A stretch of DNA of 64,000 bases from positions 2,046,001 through 2,110,000 of the forward strand of contig NZ_JACBZM010000001.1 in assembly GCF_013408525.1 (NCBI RefSeq), in the 5' to 3' direction. Shown piece by piece: positions 46,301-52,960 of the stretch. How positions within the stretch are numbered: the stretch's first letter is position 1; every line of letters starts with the position of its first letter. Under the pieces are notes generated by a model. It saw nothing but the letters and a program-made list of their open reading frames with translations. It was not told the DNA's origin and did not search any database. The translations under genes and the position numbers were made by a program. This DNA is from Nocardioides aromaticivorans. GTDB taxonomy: Bacteria > Actinomycetota > Actinomycetes > Propionibacteriales > Nocardioidaceae.

Positions 46301-46522
46301 GACAACATCGATCCGCTCGACCGAAGGCTCGTCCTGGAGCGTCTCGATCGCGCGGGCGATGACGCCCTGTGCCACACGGGTCTTTCCCAGACCTGTCTCG
46401 TCGGCGACGAGAAAGCGCTTCCCGCCGACTGGTCCGTAGAACTGCTCGATCACGTGATCGACGCTGGCAAGCTGGAAGTCGGTGAGGCCGCGAAGGTGCG
46501 GCTCTGCGTCGTACCGCTTCAT
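43307..46522 (-). CDS. Large SNF2/SF2-type helicase of a three-gene accessory operon
   Basis: The 1071-residue product has Walker A DETGLGKT (residues 41-48) just after a Q-motif-like RGLTDFQLASVDHV. DEFQ (270-273) stands in place of DEAD/DEAH, then SATP (304-307). A long middle region of about 500 residues precedes the second RecA core, which has STSVGQEGIDF and QREGRVDR (935-942). It is therefore a complete ATP-driven translocase or helicase. The large insertion between the cores is not recognised. Its ATG overlaps the upstream PLD gene stop by 4 bp. With that gene and DUF6361 it forms a probable anti-phage cassette (inference from neighbourhood). No nuclease motif was seen in it. Confidence 0.85.
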   Translation of the reverse strand: MKRYDAEPHLRGLTDFQLASVDHVIEQFYGPVGGKRFLVADETGLGKTRVAQGVIARAIETLQDEPSVERIDVVYVCSNEDLAKQNLRRLNVTGQAEIPFSSRLTLLAEHSRRLRQAGHVGKPINLVSFTPGTSFDPGHQLGKSRERAMILLAIRELVQMDGWGQRASRRLLQGNVRKIERFDWKVDDLRRQIGPGGLDPAILEQFERLISADEPESLKTRFVQMIAAIGRRDSVPSHLHDDHRRLVGELRGALAAASVHTLEPDLVILDEFQRFRHLLDPSTAAGELAHHLFEYDAAKVLLLSATPYKPFTYAEEKEEDHAKDLFNTLTFLAQGRGDVSVDTIRVRLKEYRDLVSSGVGDASVVDALRHDLLKLMSRAERPALPDGSMTVEHRRPADDVRAADLVGFARLQEVGRLVAREKDRGLVTAEFWKSAPYFINFADGYQFGRRLDEASPSSDLRRAVAATQRIHAAAIEQFKPLDPGNARMRALTHDTVGQGWWQLLWVPPSLPYFLPGGAYADPAASSMTKRLVFSSWAATPAAVAGILSFEAERHAAAGSNYDEYTPEARKRIVKHFNYSVTQQTGRLRGMPTLMLHWPFLALANAIDPLQIVAERGGRQVSAADARSDVRTRLLAMLDIEPGLSQADPDGDESGLRVAQWRAAFSMAGNWPATMRDDEVALALSGAAESDDDDESAGATVRHAGVLQHLQHVREELAAPERPLDHETADLLAEIALFAPGSIAVRVLHRLCHDFDNVTERGLFEAAATLANGLRSLFNRPDVTKIVERLGAERTPYWRKVLTYCANGNLEAVLDEYLHHLQADLVVGDFDDAKIGRLASEAAAAIGLKPSTYRAKDPAAASVPLSFVGRFALRYGARDQKAEDARQPEVRRSFNSPFWPMVLASTSVGQEGIDFHWWCHAIFHWNTPPNPVDFEQREGRVDRYRGHAVRKNVASRHGPAALAQVGGNPWDRLYELATDHRHEYGDFTPGWVYPGPAKIERHITPFVLSSDEARYDRVKSDVALYRLTFGQPRQEDMLELLRNRGLDGAARLSALRVDLRPRAIENEEIRNE

Positions 46523-48309
46523 GCCCAGGTCTCTCCCAACATGTCCTGTGCCTCGCGAACGGTTGCCCAGAACGCATCGAACCCGTCGGGAAGCACCTCG
46601 CGGCCCTTTTCGGTGGACTGAAGCCGATGAACGAGCCGATCGAGGTCGCCGAGAGCAGCTGGTCGCTCGGAGAGCGCCCGCAACACGAGCTCGAGAATCC
46701 CGGGACCGCCCGACTGGCCGATGCCGAAGCCCTGGCCGTCCCCCTCTGCTGAGCCGGCCAGCTGGGCAAGCAGGTGCGGGTTGCCGAGGCTGAGCAGCAG
46801 GTAGAGGAAGCGAAGGAACTTGTCAGGGGTGTCGATTTGACGAGCGAGGATCTGGTCGAGTCGATCAGCGGGCGGGTCGATGAGCTCAGCGACGATGACG
46901 CACGCGACGTCGAGGCCCGAATCGGTGGTGATCTGGACGACCAGGAACGGGGTGAGGTCCGCGGTGGCGATGCCGCTGAAGGTTCCGGCGAGTGCCTCGC
47001 CTTCTGCGGCGACGATGCTGTTGCCGGCCTTAGTCATCAGGCGCACGCTCGCTCGCCAGCCGGTACAGAGCGGGTAGGGCTTGCGGGCAGAGACGCGCAC
47101 GTCGTGCCCCTCGGTTTCCGACGCCTCGCGATCGCCATCAACGACGGCGACGTGGTGCTCGATCTCGGCGATCTCGCGAAGCGCGTTCTCGACCTTGCGT
47201 CGCTCGTCCTCGTCGGGGTCGAGTGCGGCGCCACCCGTGGCGCGGTATGGCTCCAGCAGCACGCGGAACGGCGCGGTTTCACCCAGGAAAGAGTCGATTC
47301 CGAGGTGATCGCGATGGCCATGGAGCTCGACGATGAATTCGACATTCCGCTGCAAGGCAGCGTCGGTTGCATTCGCCGAGCCGATGAACACGTGGGCGCT
47401 CGCCCATTTGGCCGTCGGCTCGACGACGAACATCTTGGCGTGGAGGTCACCGCCGAGGTTAGTTTCGTCGGTTTCTGTGACGACAGCCATCGAGTCGATG
47501 ACGTAGGCGTCGAGACGCTCGGCGACCCCAGGTGAAAGCCTCTCGAGCTCAGCGGCACGCGAGAGAACCGTGGTCGCGCCGTTCGGGTCCAGGAGAGCGA
47601 GTCCGGCGTCGTTGATGAAGGGGGAGACCACGAGGCGTCGACCTGGCGGCAGGTCTGGCATCGGACGGTTTCCGCCGAGGAAGTGGAAGCCAAGGTGTCG
47701 GACGGTGTCGGGCCACTGCCACTCGATACGGCGCGCCTCGCCCGCTAGTTGGCTGATTCTTTCGGCCCGCTCTGGCGCGAGCTCGCGAATCGTCCAAGTA
47801 GGCAGCGAGGCCAGGAGGTCGGCAAGCGGCGCGTTGGCGTCCTGCTCCCTATCGCCGAGGGAGGCGGAGTCAAGGCGAACAGCAAGGTCCCAGGAGCGGT
47901 CGTTGGTGAGGTTGCGGGTCAGCACCAACAATCGGTACGACGCTTGGCCCGCGTCGTCGACGTACCTGACGAACCAGATCTTCGGGTGAAAGAGGCCGCC
48001 ACGCGGGCGCTTCACCTCGTGGACCAGCGGCTCCAGAAAGGCGAGCAGGTCGGGCACGTGGCTGGGCGCAGCGATGTTGCCGCCCTGACAGAAGACATCG
48101 AGCCGGTCACCGGTCGCTCGGAGCGCTTCGAGCAGAGCGATCGGATCGGCGGAGGATCCTGAGTAGGAGTACGAAGTGAAGGCGAGCGCCGGGATCAATG
48201 TCGCGGTCAGGTCGAGCGTGAAGGTCGTCGCGATGGCTGCATCGAACCGCGAGCCCGGAGGCGGCGCGAGTTGCTCCAAGAGCACGACGCGACTGTCAGG
48301 AGCCAGCAT
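46519..48309 (-). CDS. Phospholipase D-like (HKD) protein of the accessory operon
   Basis: The 596-residue product has two HKD half-sites. The first is LFHPKIWFV (His108, Lys110) with RNLTNDRSWDLAV. The second is DLHAKMFVVE (His290, Lys292) with FIGSANATDAALQRN. Such pairs occur in lipases and in nucleases of the PLD superfamily. Together with a helicase a nuclease role is more likely, but this is inference. The C-terminal 240 residues are a separate region without recognised motif. ATG 48309 overlaps the DUF6361 gene by 14 bp. Confidence 0.85.
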   Translation of the reverse strand: MLAPDSRVVLLEQLAPPPGSRFDAAIATTFTLDLTATLIPALAFTSYSYSGSSADPIALLEALRATGDRLDVFCQGGNIAAPSHVPDLLAFLEPLVHEVKRPRGGLFHPKIWFVRYVDDAGQASYRLLVLTRNLTNDRSWDLAVRLDSASLGDREQDANAPLADLLASLPTWTIRELAPERAERISQLAGEARRIEWQWPDTVRHLGFHFLGGNRPMPDLPPGRRLVVSPFINDAGLALLDPNGATTVLSRAAELERLSPGVAERLDAYVIDSMAVVTETDETNLGGDLHAKMFVVEPTAKWASAHVFIGSANATDAALQRNVEFIVELHGHRDHLGIDSFLGETAPFRVLLEPYRATGGAALDPDEDERRKVENALREIAEIEHHVAVVDGDREASETEGHDVRVSARKPYPLCTGWRASVRLMTKAGNSIVAAEGEALAGTFSGIATADLTPFLVVQITTDSGLDVACVIVAELIDPPADRLDQILARQIDTPDKFLRFLYLLLSLGNPHLLAQLAGSAEGDGQGFGIGQSGGPGILELVLRALSERPAALGDLDRLVHRLQSTEKGREVLPDGFDAFWATVREAQDMLGETWA

Positions 48310-49486
48310 GGAGCCCCCTCAAGATGTCATTGACGACGGCCCGCACATTGCCCCATCGGTACGCGAGTCGACCTACGCCGGCACTTCCCGACCACGAAGC
48401 GAGTAGCTTCTCATTGACCAGTCGCGACTGAGATCCCTTGCGCTTCTCGCGAATCCGGACCAGCTCGCGGAGTCCCTGGTTGTCAGCAGGTGATGCACCC
48501 TCGCGAAGCCCAGCAATCCAACTGTCGACGAACGATCGAGTACTTGGTCCGATGTTGGGGTTCTGCCCGATGGCCAGCTCCCACATGCGATCGACGTCCC
48601 AAGCCGTGAGGCTTATGCCGTACCGCTCGGAAAAGTCCGCATGCCATTGGGTCAACGCGGTGCGGTAGGTCTCCACCGGCTGGGGGACGTGGTCGAATCC
48701 CTTCAGCTCGTACTGCTCCCCGATCAGCAGGTTGTACAGAAGCGGCGCGCCCTCGATCACCGCGCTGAACCACTCGGCGTGGTGAAGTGGTTCGAACTCT
48801 GAGGGCGGCGCGGCGTGCCATGGGTAGCGGACGTCGTCGCCGATCACCTCGTGCCGGTTCAAGAGGTGCGCAAGCACGGTGTCAGGTGCCGCGGTGACCA
48901 TCCGGCCGTAAAGCCACTCAGCCTCGGCCGGGGTCATCGCGAAGCCGCCGGGGACCTCATTGGGGAATCCCTGAGGGGCCGGGGGAATCCCAGGATCCCA
49001 CTCGCCAACGACCCTTTCGCTGAGCTCGGTCGCGCTGTCGCCGCCGGACCGACGTGCAGCTGAGCCGATCGCACCGGGATTCGTCCGCACCTTGTAGGTG
49101 AGCATGCCGGACCAGTAGAGGGTCGACGGCAGGTTCTTCACCTCGGGCCCTACCCGGCTCCCGATGAGGCCGGCGGCGTCATCGAAGGCCGAATCCTGAA
49201 AGGTCTTGATCAGCTGGCGTTCCTGAAGCTGGCCGACGCGGAAGTTCTCCTTGTCATAGGCGTGCGCCGCCCGGCCGCTCGTGTAGCACCACGGTACGAA
49301 GAGGTAGTAACGAGCGCGCGTCTGCAGCACAGAAGTGCCCGGGAACAGTAGGTCGCTGAACGCGTCCCGAACCTGTCCGATCCCCAGCTCGTCGCGGCTC
49401 TCCGTTTGCGAGAACAGGGCGACGAGCTCGCGAGTCACCCGCTGTTCTTCGGGGGTGGAGTCGAGCCACGCGATCAGCGAGGTCAC
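48296..49486 (-). CDS. DUF6361 family protein, first gene of the accessory operon
   Basis: The 396-residue product matches the DUF6361 family as I recall it: SLIAWLDSTPEEQRV at the start, SRDELGIGQVRDAFSDLLFPGTSVLQTRARYYLFVPWCY in the N-terminal third, and LRELVRIREKRKGSQSRLVNEKLLASWSG near the end. The biochemical activity is unknown. GTG 49486 starts the leftward operon, with a palindrome 32 bp upstream. It is translated before and overlaps the PLD gene. Confidence 0.78.
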   Translation of the reverse strand: MTSLIAWLDSTPEEQRVTRELVALFSQTESRDELGIGQVRDAFSDLLFPGTSVLQTRARYYLFVPWCYTSGRAAHAYDKENFRVGQLQERQLIKTFQDSAFDDAAGLIGSRVGPEVKNLPSTLYWSGMLTYKVRTNPGAIGSAARRSGGDSATELSERVVGEWDPGIPPAPQGFPNEVPGGFAMTPAEAEWLYGRMVTAAPDTVLAHLLNRHEVIGDDVRYPWHAAPPSEFEPLHHAEWFSAVIEGAPLLYNLLIGEQYELKGFDHVPQPVETYRTALTQWHADFSERYGISLTAWDVDRMWELAIGQNPNIGPSTRSFVDSWIAGLREGASPADNQGLRELVRIREKRKGSQSRLVNEKLLASWSGSAGVGRLAYRWGNVRAVVNDILRGLHAGS

Positions 49487-49517
49487 TCGGCTGCTTTACG
49501 CCGTCGGATGTTCATCA

Positions 49518-49533
49518 CCTATCGGAAGATAGG
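49518..49533. promoter_or_regulatory. Palindrome upstream of the accessory operon
   Basis: CCTATCGGAAGATAGG is a 6-bp perfect inverted repeat around GGAA, 32 bp before the DUF6361 start. It could be an operator or an RNA tetraloop hairpin in the leader. Confidence 0.35.
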
Positions 49534-49690
49534 GGAACCGTCCGACGACTGGGATGCATTTCGAGGTTGAAGGTCGCTTGTTGCGGCCTGCAAGTAGTGC
49601 ATTCGATCTGGGGCTCTGTACGCCAAGGCGCCACCATTGCGGCCGTAGGAAACCGTCAGCGAATGGCCGTCGGCTAGGCGCCTGCGTCAT

Positions 49691-49696
49691 TAGTCT
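49691..49696 (+). promoter_or_regulatory. -10 element before the EcsC-like gene
   Basis: TAGTCT ends 6 nt before ATG 49703, suggesting a leaderless transcript. No ribosome site is visible. Confidence 0.45.
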
Positions 49697-49702
49697 CCTG
49701 CT

Positions 49703-50533
49703 ATGGCGGAACAAACCCAGGACAAGCTCTACGCGACGGCGCTGCAAACGATTGGCGCGGTTGCCCATCTGCCGGTCGTGAGGGTGGATCGAGAGGCGTT
49801 CCTGCGCAAGCACTTCGGCAAGTCGCCGCACATCGACGTGATCCTTGAGCGGGGTCCGCAGGCGGTCTACTCGGTGGAGTCGCTCCGGAAGAAGGCTTCG
49901 TCAATCATCAAGAGCAGCGCCACGAAGTCTTCTGCCGTCTCATTCGCTTCGGGGCTGCCCAGCAACCCGTTGGTGATGGTTGCGGCCGGAGGTGCGGATG
50001 TCGCGCAGTACTTCGGTTTCGCGATCAACCTCGCACAGCAAATCGCCTACCTCTTCGGGGAGGAGGAATTGTTTGACGGTGGTAGCGCGGAGCTGTCCGA
50101 GGCGGCGCAGATCCGCATCATCGGCTACCTGGGCGCGATGTTCGGCGCGGCCGGTGCGGCAGCGCTCGTCTCGCAGACGTCGAAGACAGCGGGTCAGAAC
50201 CTCGGCAAGAAGGTGGCGGCGCAGGCCCTGACCAAGACGGCCTGGTACCCGTTGGTGAAGAAGGTCGGGGCCCTGGTCGGCAAGCAAGTGACCAAGAAGA
50301 CCGTCGAGAAGACGATCACCAAGGCTGTTCCTGTGGTCGGAGGCGTCGTCTCCGGTGGGTTGACCTACGTGACGTTCCGTCCTATGGGCAACCGCCTGGC
50401 CGACACGTTCGTGAGCAACCTGAACGGCGAGTACGACGACGAGCTCGAACTGAACGCCGACTTCGCCGCGGGCTTGGATGCGGACGTTGTTCCCGGCGAG
50501 GTGCTCGCCGAGGAGACCGGAGCCGGCGAGTAG
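49703..50533 (+). CDS. EcsC-like membrane-associated protein
   Basis: The 276-residue product has several weakly hydrophobic, glycine/alanine-rich helices: SFASGLPSNPLVMVAAGGADVAQYFGFAINLAQQIAYLFG, IIGYLGAMFGAAGAAALVS, and KAVPVVGGVVSGGLTYVTF. Lysine-rich connectors join them, and the C-terminal tail is acidic. The pattern resembles EcsC family proteins, whose function is poorly known. It is the last gene of the accessory island, divergent from the three-gene operon and convergent with the OhrR-like gene. Confidence 0.55.
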   Translation: MAEQTQDKLYATALQTIGAVAHLPVVRVDREAFLRKHFGKSPHIDVILERGPQAVYSVESLRKKASSIIKSSATKSSAVSFASGLPSNPLVMVAAGGADVAQYFGFAINLAQQIAYLFGEEELFDGGSAELSEAAQIRIIGYLGAMFGAAGAAALVSQTSKTAGQNLGKKVAAQALTKTAWYPLVKKVGALVGKQVTKKTVEKTITKAVPVVGGVVSGGLTYVTFRPMGNRLADTFVSNLNGEYDDELELNADFAAGLDADVVPGEVLAEETGAGE

Positions 50534-50548
50534 GTCCCGACTGGCGTC

Positions 50549-50995
50549 CTACGCCATCTTGTCGGCCACGTTGGCACTCAGGTGCTCTAGGCTGTCCTTC
50601 AACATCGCGAACTCACCCGGCTCCAGCGCCATCACCTCAGCGATCGAGTCCGGGATGCCCACCGCCTTCGCGCGCAGCTCCACGCCGGCTTCGGTCAGGG
50701 TCACGTGCACCGTCCGCTCGTCCTCGGTGCTGCGCGTGCGGGCAACCAGGCCGGCGGACTCCAGCCGCTTCACCAGAGGCGTCACCGTGCCGTAGTCCAG
50801 GCCGAGGCGGGTGCCGAGCTCGCCCATGGTCATCGGCGCTGACTCCCAGAGGGCCAGCATGGCGACGTACTGCGAATAGGTGAGGCCGAGCGCGTCGAGG
50901 ATCGGGCGGTAGGCGGCGGTGACCAGGCGCTGCGCCGTGTAGAGCGAGAAGCAGAGCTGCTCGCCCAGGTCGAGGCTGTGCTTCGGCTTGGCCAT
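50549..50995 (-). CDS. MarR-family regulator of the OhrR type
   Basis: The 148-residue winged-helix protein has the OhrR N-terminal signature LGEQLCFSLYTAQR with Cys15, the position of the peroxide-sensing cysteine in OhrR. The wing region follows (RTRSTEDERTVHVTLTEAG). Oxidation of Cys15 by organic peroxide would release it from DNA. I chose ATG 50995 over longer in-frame starts because it aligns with the family N-terminus. Three copies of a palindrome lie in the divergent spacer to the esterase gene, so it probably controls both. Confidence 0.87.
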   Translation of the reverse strand: MAKPKHSLDLGEQLCFSLYTAQRLVTAAYRPILDALGLTYSQYVAMLALWESAPMTMGELGTRLGLDYGTVTPLVKRLESAGLVARTRSTEDERTVHVTLTEAGVELRAKAVGIPDSIAEVMALEPGEFAMLKDSLEHLSANVADKMA

Positions 50996-51018
50996 GGCTC
51001 CAGCGTAGGGCGCAACTA

Positions 51019-51090
51019 CCTTGCGCGAAAGGTTCTTGAGCAAAACCCTTGCGCGCAAGGTAGTTGTTACGTAATGTCTTGCGCACAAGG
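51019..51090. promoter_or_regulatory. Three tandem operators for the OhrR-like regulator
   Basis: CCTTGCGCGAAAGG (51019-51032), the perfect palindrome CCTTGCGCGCAAGG (51047-51060) and TCTTGCGCACAAGG (51077-51090) are spaced 28 and 30 bp apart. They lie between the divergent regulator and esterase genes. Confidence 0.75.
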
Positions 51091-51137
51091 TAATCGCCTT
51101 GGTCGTTCCCCCCGACAAGCCCCAAGGAGCAGCTGAC

Positions 51138-52100
51138 ATGTCTGCCAACCCCAAGAACATCGCGCTGGAGCCCGCCGCACAGGCCTTCGTCGAAGCCACC
51201 AGCGAGCCGCCCTTCCTCTACCAGCTCCCCGTCGCCGACGGCCGCGCCGCCGTCGATGGCGTGCAGGACGACCCGATCTTCAAGCCGGAGGTCGACGACG
51301 AGTGGATCGACGTGCCCGGCGGTCCGACTGGCGACGTCAAGGTCCGCATCGTCAAGCCGCAGGGCGCGACCGGCCCGCTGCCGGTGATCCTCTACGTCCA
51401 CGGCGCGGGCTGGGTGTTCGGTGACGCCCACACCCACGACCGCCTGGTGCGCGACCTCGCGATCGGTGCCGAGGCCGCGGTGGTCTTTCCGGAGTACGAC
51501 CGGGCGCCCGAGTTCCAGTACCCCCACCAGATCGAGCAGGCGTACGCCGTCGCGCAGTGGGTCACGAAGCAGGGCGCCGACAAGGGGCTGGACGGCGGCC
51601 GGATCGCGGTCGCCGGTGACTCCGTCGGCGGCAACATGAGCGCCGCGCTCACGCTGCTCGCCAAGGAGCGCGGGGACGTGAGCTTCGTCTTCCAGGTGCT
51701 CTTCTACCCGGTCACCAACGCCGACTTCGACACCACCAGCTACCACGACTTCGCCGAGGGCTACTTCCTCGCCCGCGACGGCATGAAGTGGTTCTGGGAC
51801 CAGTACACGACCGACCCGGCGCAGCGCGCCGAGATCACCGCCTCCCCGCTGCGCGCCACCACGGAGGACCTCGCCGGGCTCCCGCCGGCGCTGGTCATCA
51901 CGGCCGAGGCCGACGTGCTGCGCGACGAGGGTGAGGCGTACGCCGCCAACCTCCGCCGCGCCGGCGTCGACGTGACCGCGACCCGCTACCTCGGCATCGT
52001 CCACGACTTCGTGATGGTCAACAGCCTCCACGAGACCGCGGCCGCGAAGGCCGCGATCGCGCAGGCGGTGGGTGCGCTCCGGGGTGCCTTCGCCGGCTGA
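51138..52100 (+). CDS. Alpha/beta hydrolase, hormone-sensitive-lipase family
   Basis: This predicted esterase has 320 residues. The oxyanion-hole motif is HGAGW (in LPVILYVHGAGWVFGD), the nucleophile elbow is GDSVGGN, the acid lies in ITAEADVLRDEGEAYA and the histidine in IVHDFVMVNS. ATG 51138 follows AAGGAG and is preferred over an upstream in-frame start that would lie among the operators. It is probably induced by organic peroxide or by its substrate through the OhrR-like repressor. Confidence 0.9.
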   Translation: MSANPKNIALEPAAQAFVEATSEPPFLYQLPVADGRAAVDGVQDDPIFKPEVDDEWIDVPGGPTGDVKVRIVKPQGATGPLPVILYVHGAGWVFGDAHTHDRLVRDLAIGAEAAVVFPEYDRAPEFQYPHQIEQAYAVAQWVTKQGADKGLDGGRIAVAGDSVGGNMSAALTLLAKERGDVSFVFQVLFYPVTNADFDTTSYHDFAEGYFLARDGMKWFWDQYTTDPAQRAEITASPLRATTEDLAGLPPALVITAEADVLRDEGEAYAANLRRAGVDVTATRYLGIVHDFVMVNSLHETAAAKAAIAQAVGALRGAFAG

Positions 52101-52111
52101 TCAACCCCGCA

Positions 52112-52148
52112 CAGGAGAGCCCCGGTCAACCCGACCGGGGCTCTCCTG
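52112..52148. terminator. Bidirectional terminator
   Basis: A perfect 16-bp stem (52112-52127 with 52133-52148) encloses a 5-nt loop between the convergent esterase and oxidoreductase genes. Confidence 0.85.
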
Positions 52149-52150
52149 CG

Positions 52151-52783
52151 TCAGCGGACGATCTTGAAGTTGAAGTTCGCCGTCCCCAACGCGCCCATCA
52201 GCCGCAGCCAGACCGGCAGCATCATCTCGGTGCCGCGGGCGGTGGTGATGTCGCCGAGGTCGATCACGTCGGTATGGCCGAACTCCTCGAGCAGTGCGGT
52301 GACCGTCGCCTTCGCCGACGCGTCGTCGCCGGAGACGAAGACGCTGGTGCCCTCGGGCAGCAGGTCGGGGCGGACCATCAGGTCGGTGGTCAGGGTGTTG
52401 AGCGACTTGACCACCCGCGCGTCCGGGAAGGCGCGCTGGACCTGCTCGCCGAGGGAGTCGGTGTCCTTGACCAGCAGGGTCGGGGGGAAGCCGTTCGAGA
52501 AGTCGAGGGGGTTCGCGATGTCGAGCAACACCTTGCCGGCCAGCAGCTCGGCGCCGGCCAGGGACAGCATCGCGATCGAGGCGGTGCCATTGGTCGCGTT
52601 GACCACGACCTCGGCGTCGGCGACGGCATCGGGCACCGCCGCCAGCGGAAGGGTGGGCGCGTCGTCGCGGGCCCGGGTCGCCTCCGGGTCGCGGGTACCG
52701 ATGACCACCTCGTGGCCGAGCTCGTCGAGGCGGCCGGCGATGGTCCGGCCGACCATGCCCGTGCCGAGGACGGCGATCTTCAT
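52151..52783 (-). CDS. NADPH-dependent F420 reductase-like oxidoreductase
   Basis: The 210-residue product has the N-terminal dinucleotide fold MKIAVLGTGMVGRTIAGRLDELGHEVVIGTRDP, where the Arg after GT suits NADP. LLDIANPLDFSNGFPP and VKSLNTLTTDLMVRPDLL are also seen in F420:NADP oxidoreductase relatives. It could reduce or oxidise F420 or another substrate; sequence alone does not decide. ATG 52783 aligns the start with the fold. Confidence 0.82.
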   Translation of the reverse strand: MKIAVLGTGMVGRTIAGRLDELGHEVVIGTRDPEATRARDDAPTLPLAAVPDAVADAEVVVNATNGTASIAMLSLAGAELLAGKVLLDIANPLDFSNGFPPTLLVKDTDSLGEQVQRAFPDARVVKSLNTLTTDLMVRPDLLPEGTSVFVSGDDASAKATVTALLEEFGHTDVIDLGDITTARGTEMMLPVWLRLMGALGTANFNFKIVR

Positions 52784-52960
52784 GGGGACTCCTGGTCGGT
52801 GAGAGCCCGGTCTGGCCCGGGGTTCGGACGCTACCGCGTCGTACGACGACCGGTTCGTCAATCCCCCGTTGTGACGATTGTCGCCGCGGGCGGCCACGAG
52901 TAGTTTGCCCCGCGATAGAGCGGACCGGGCCGCCTGGAACTGCTTCGAAATGGGGTCGAA

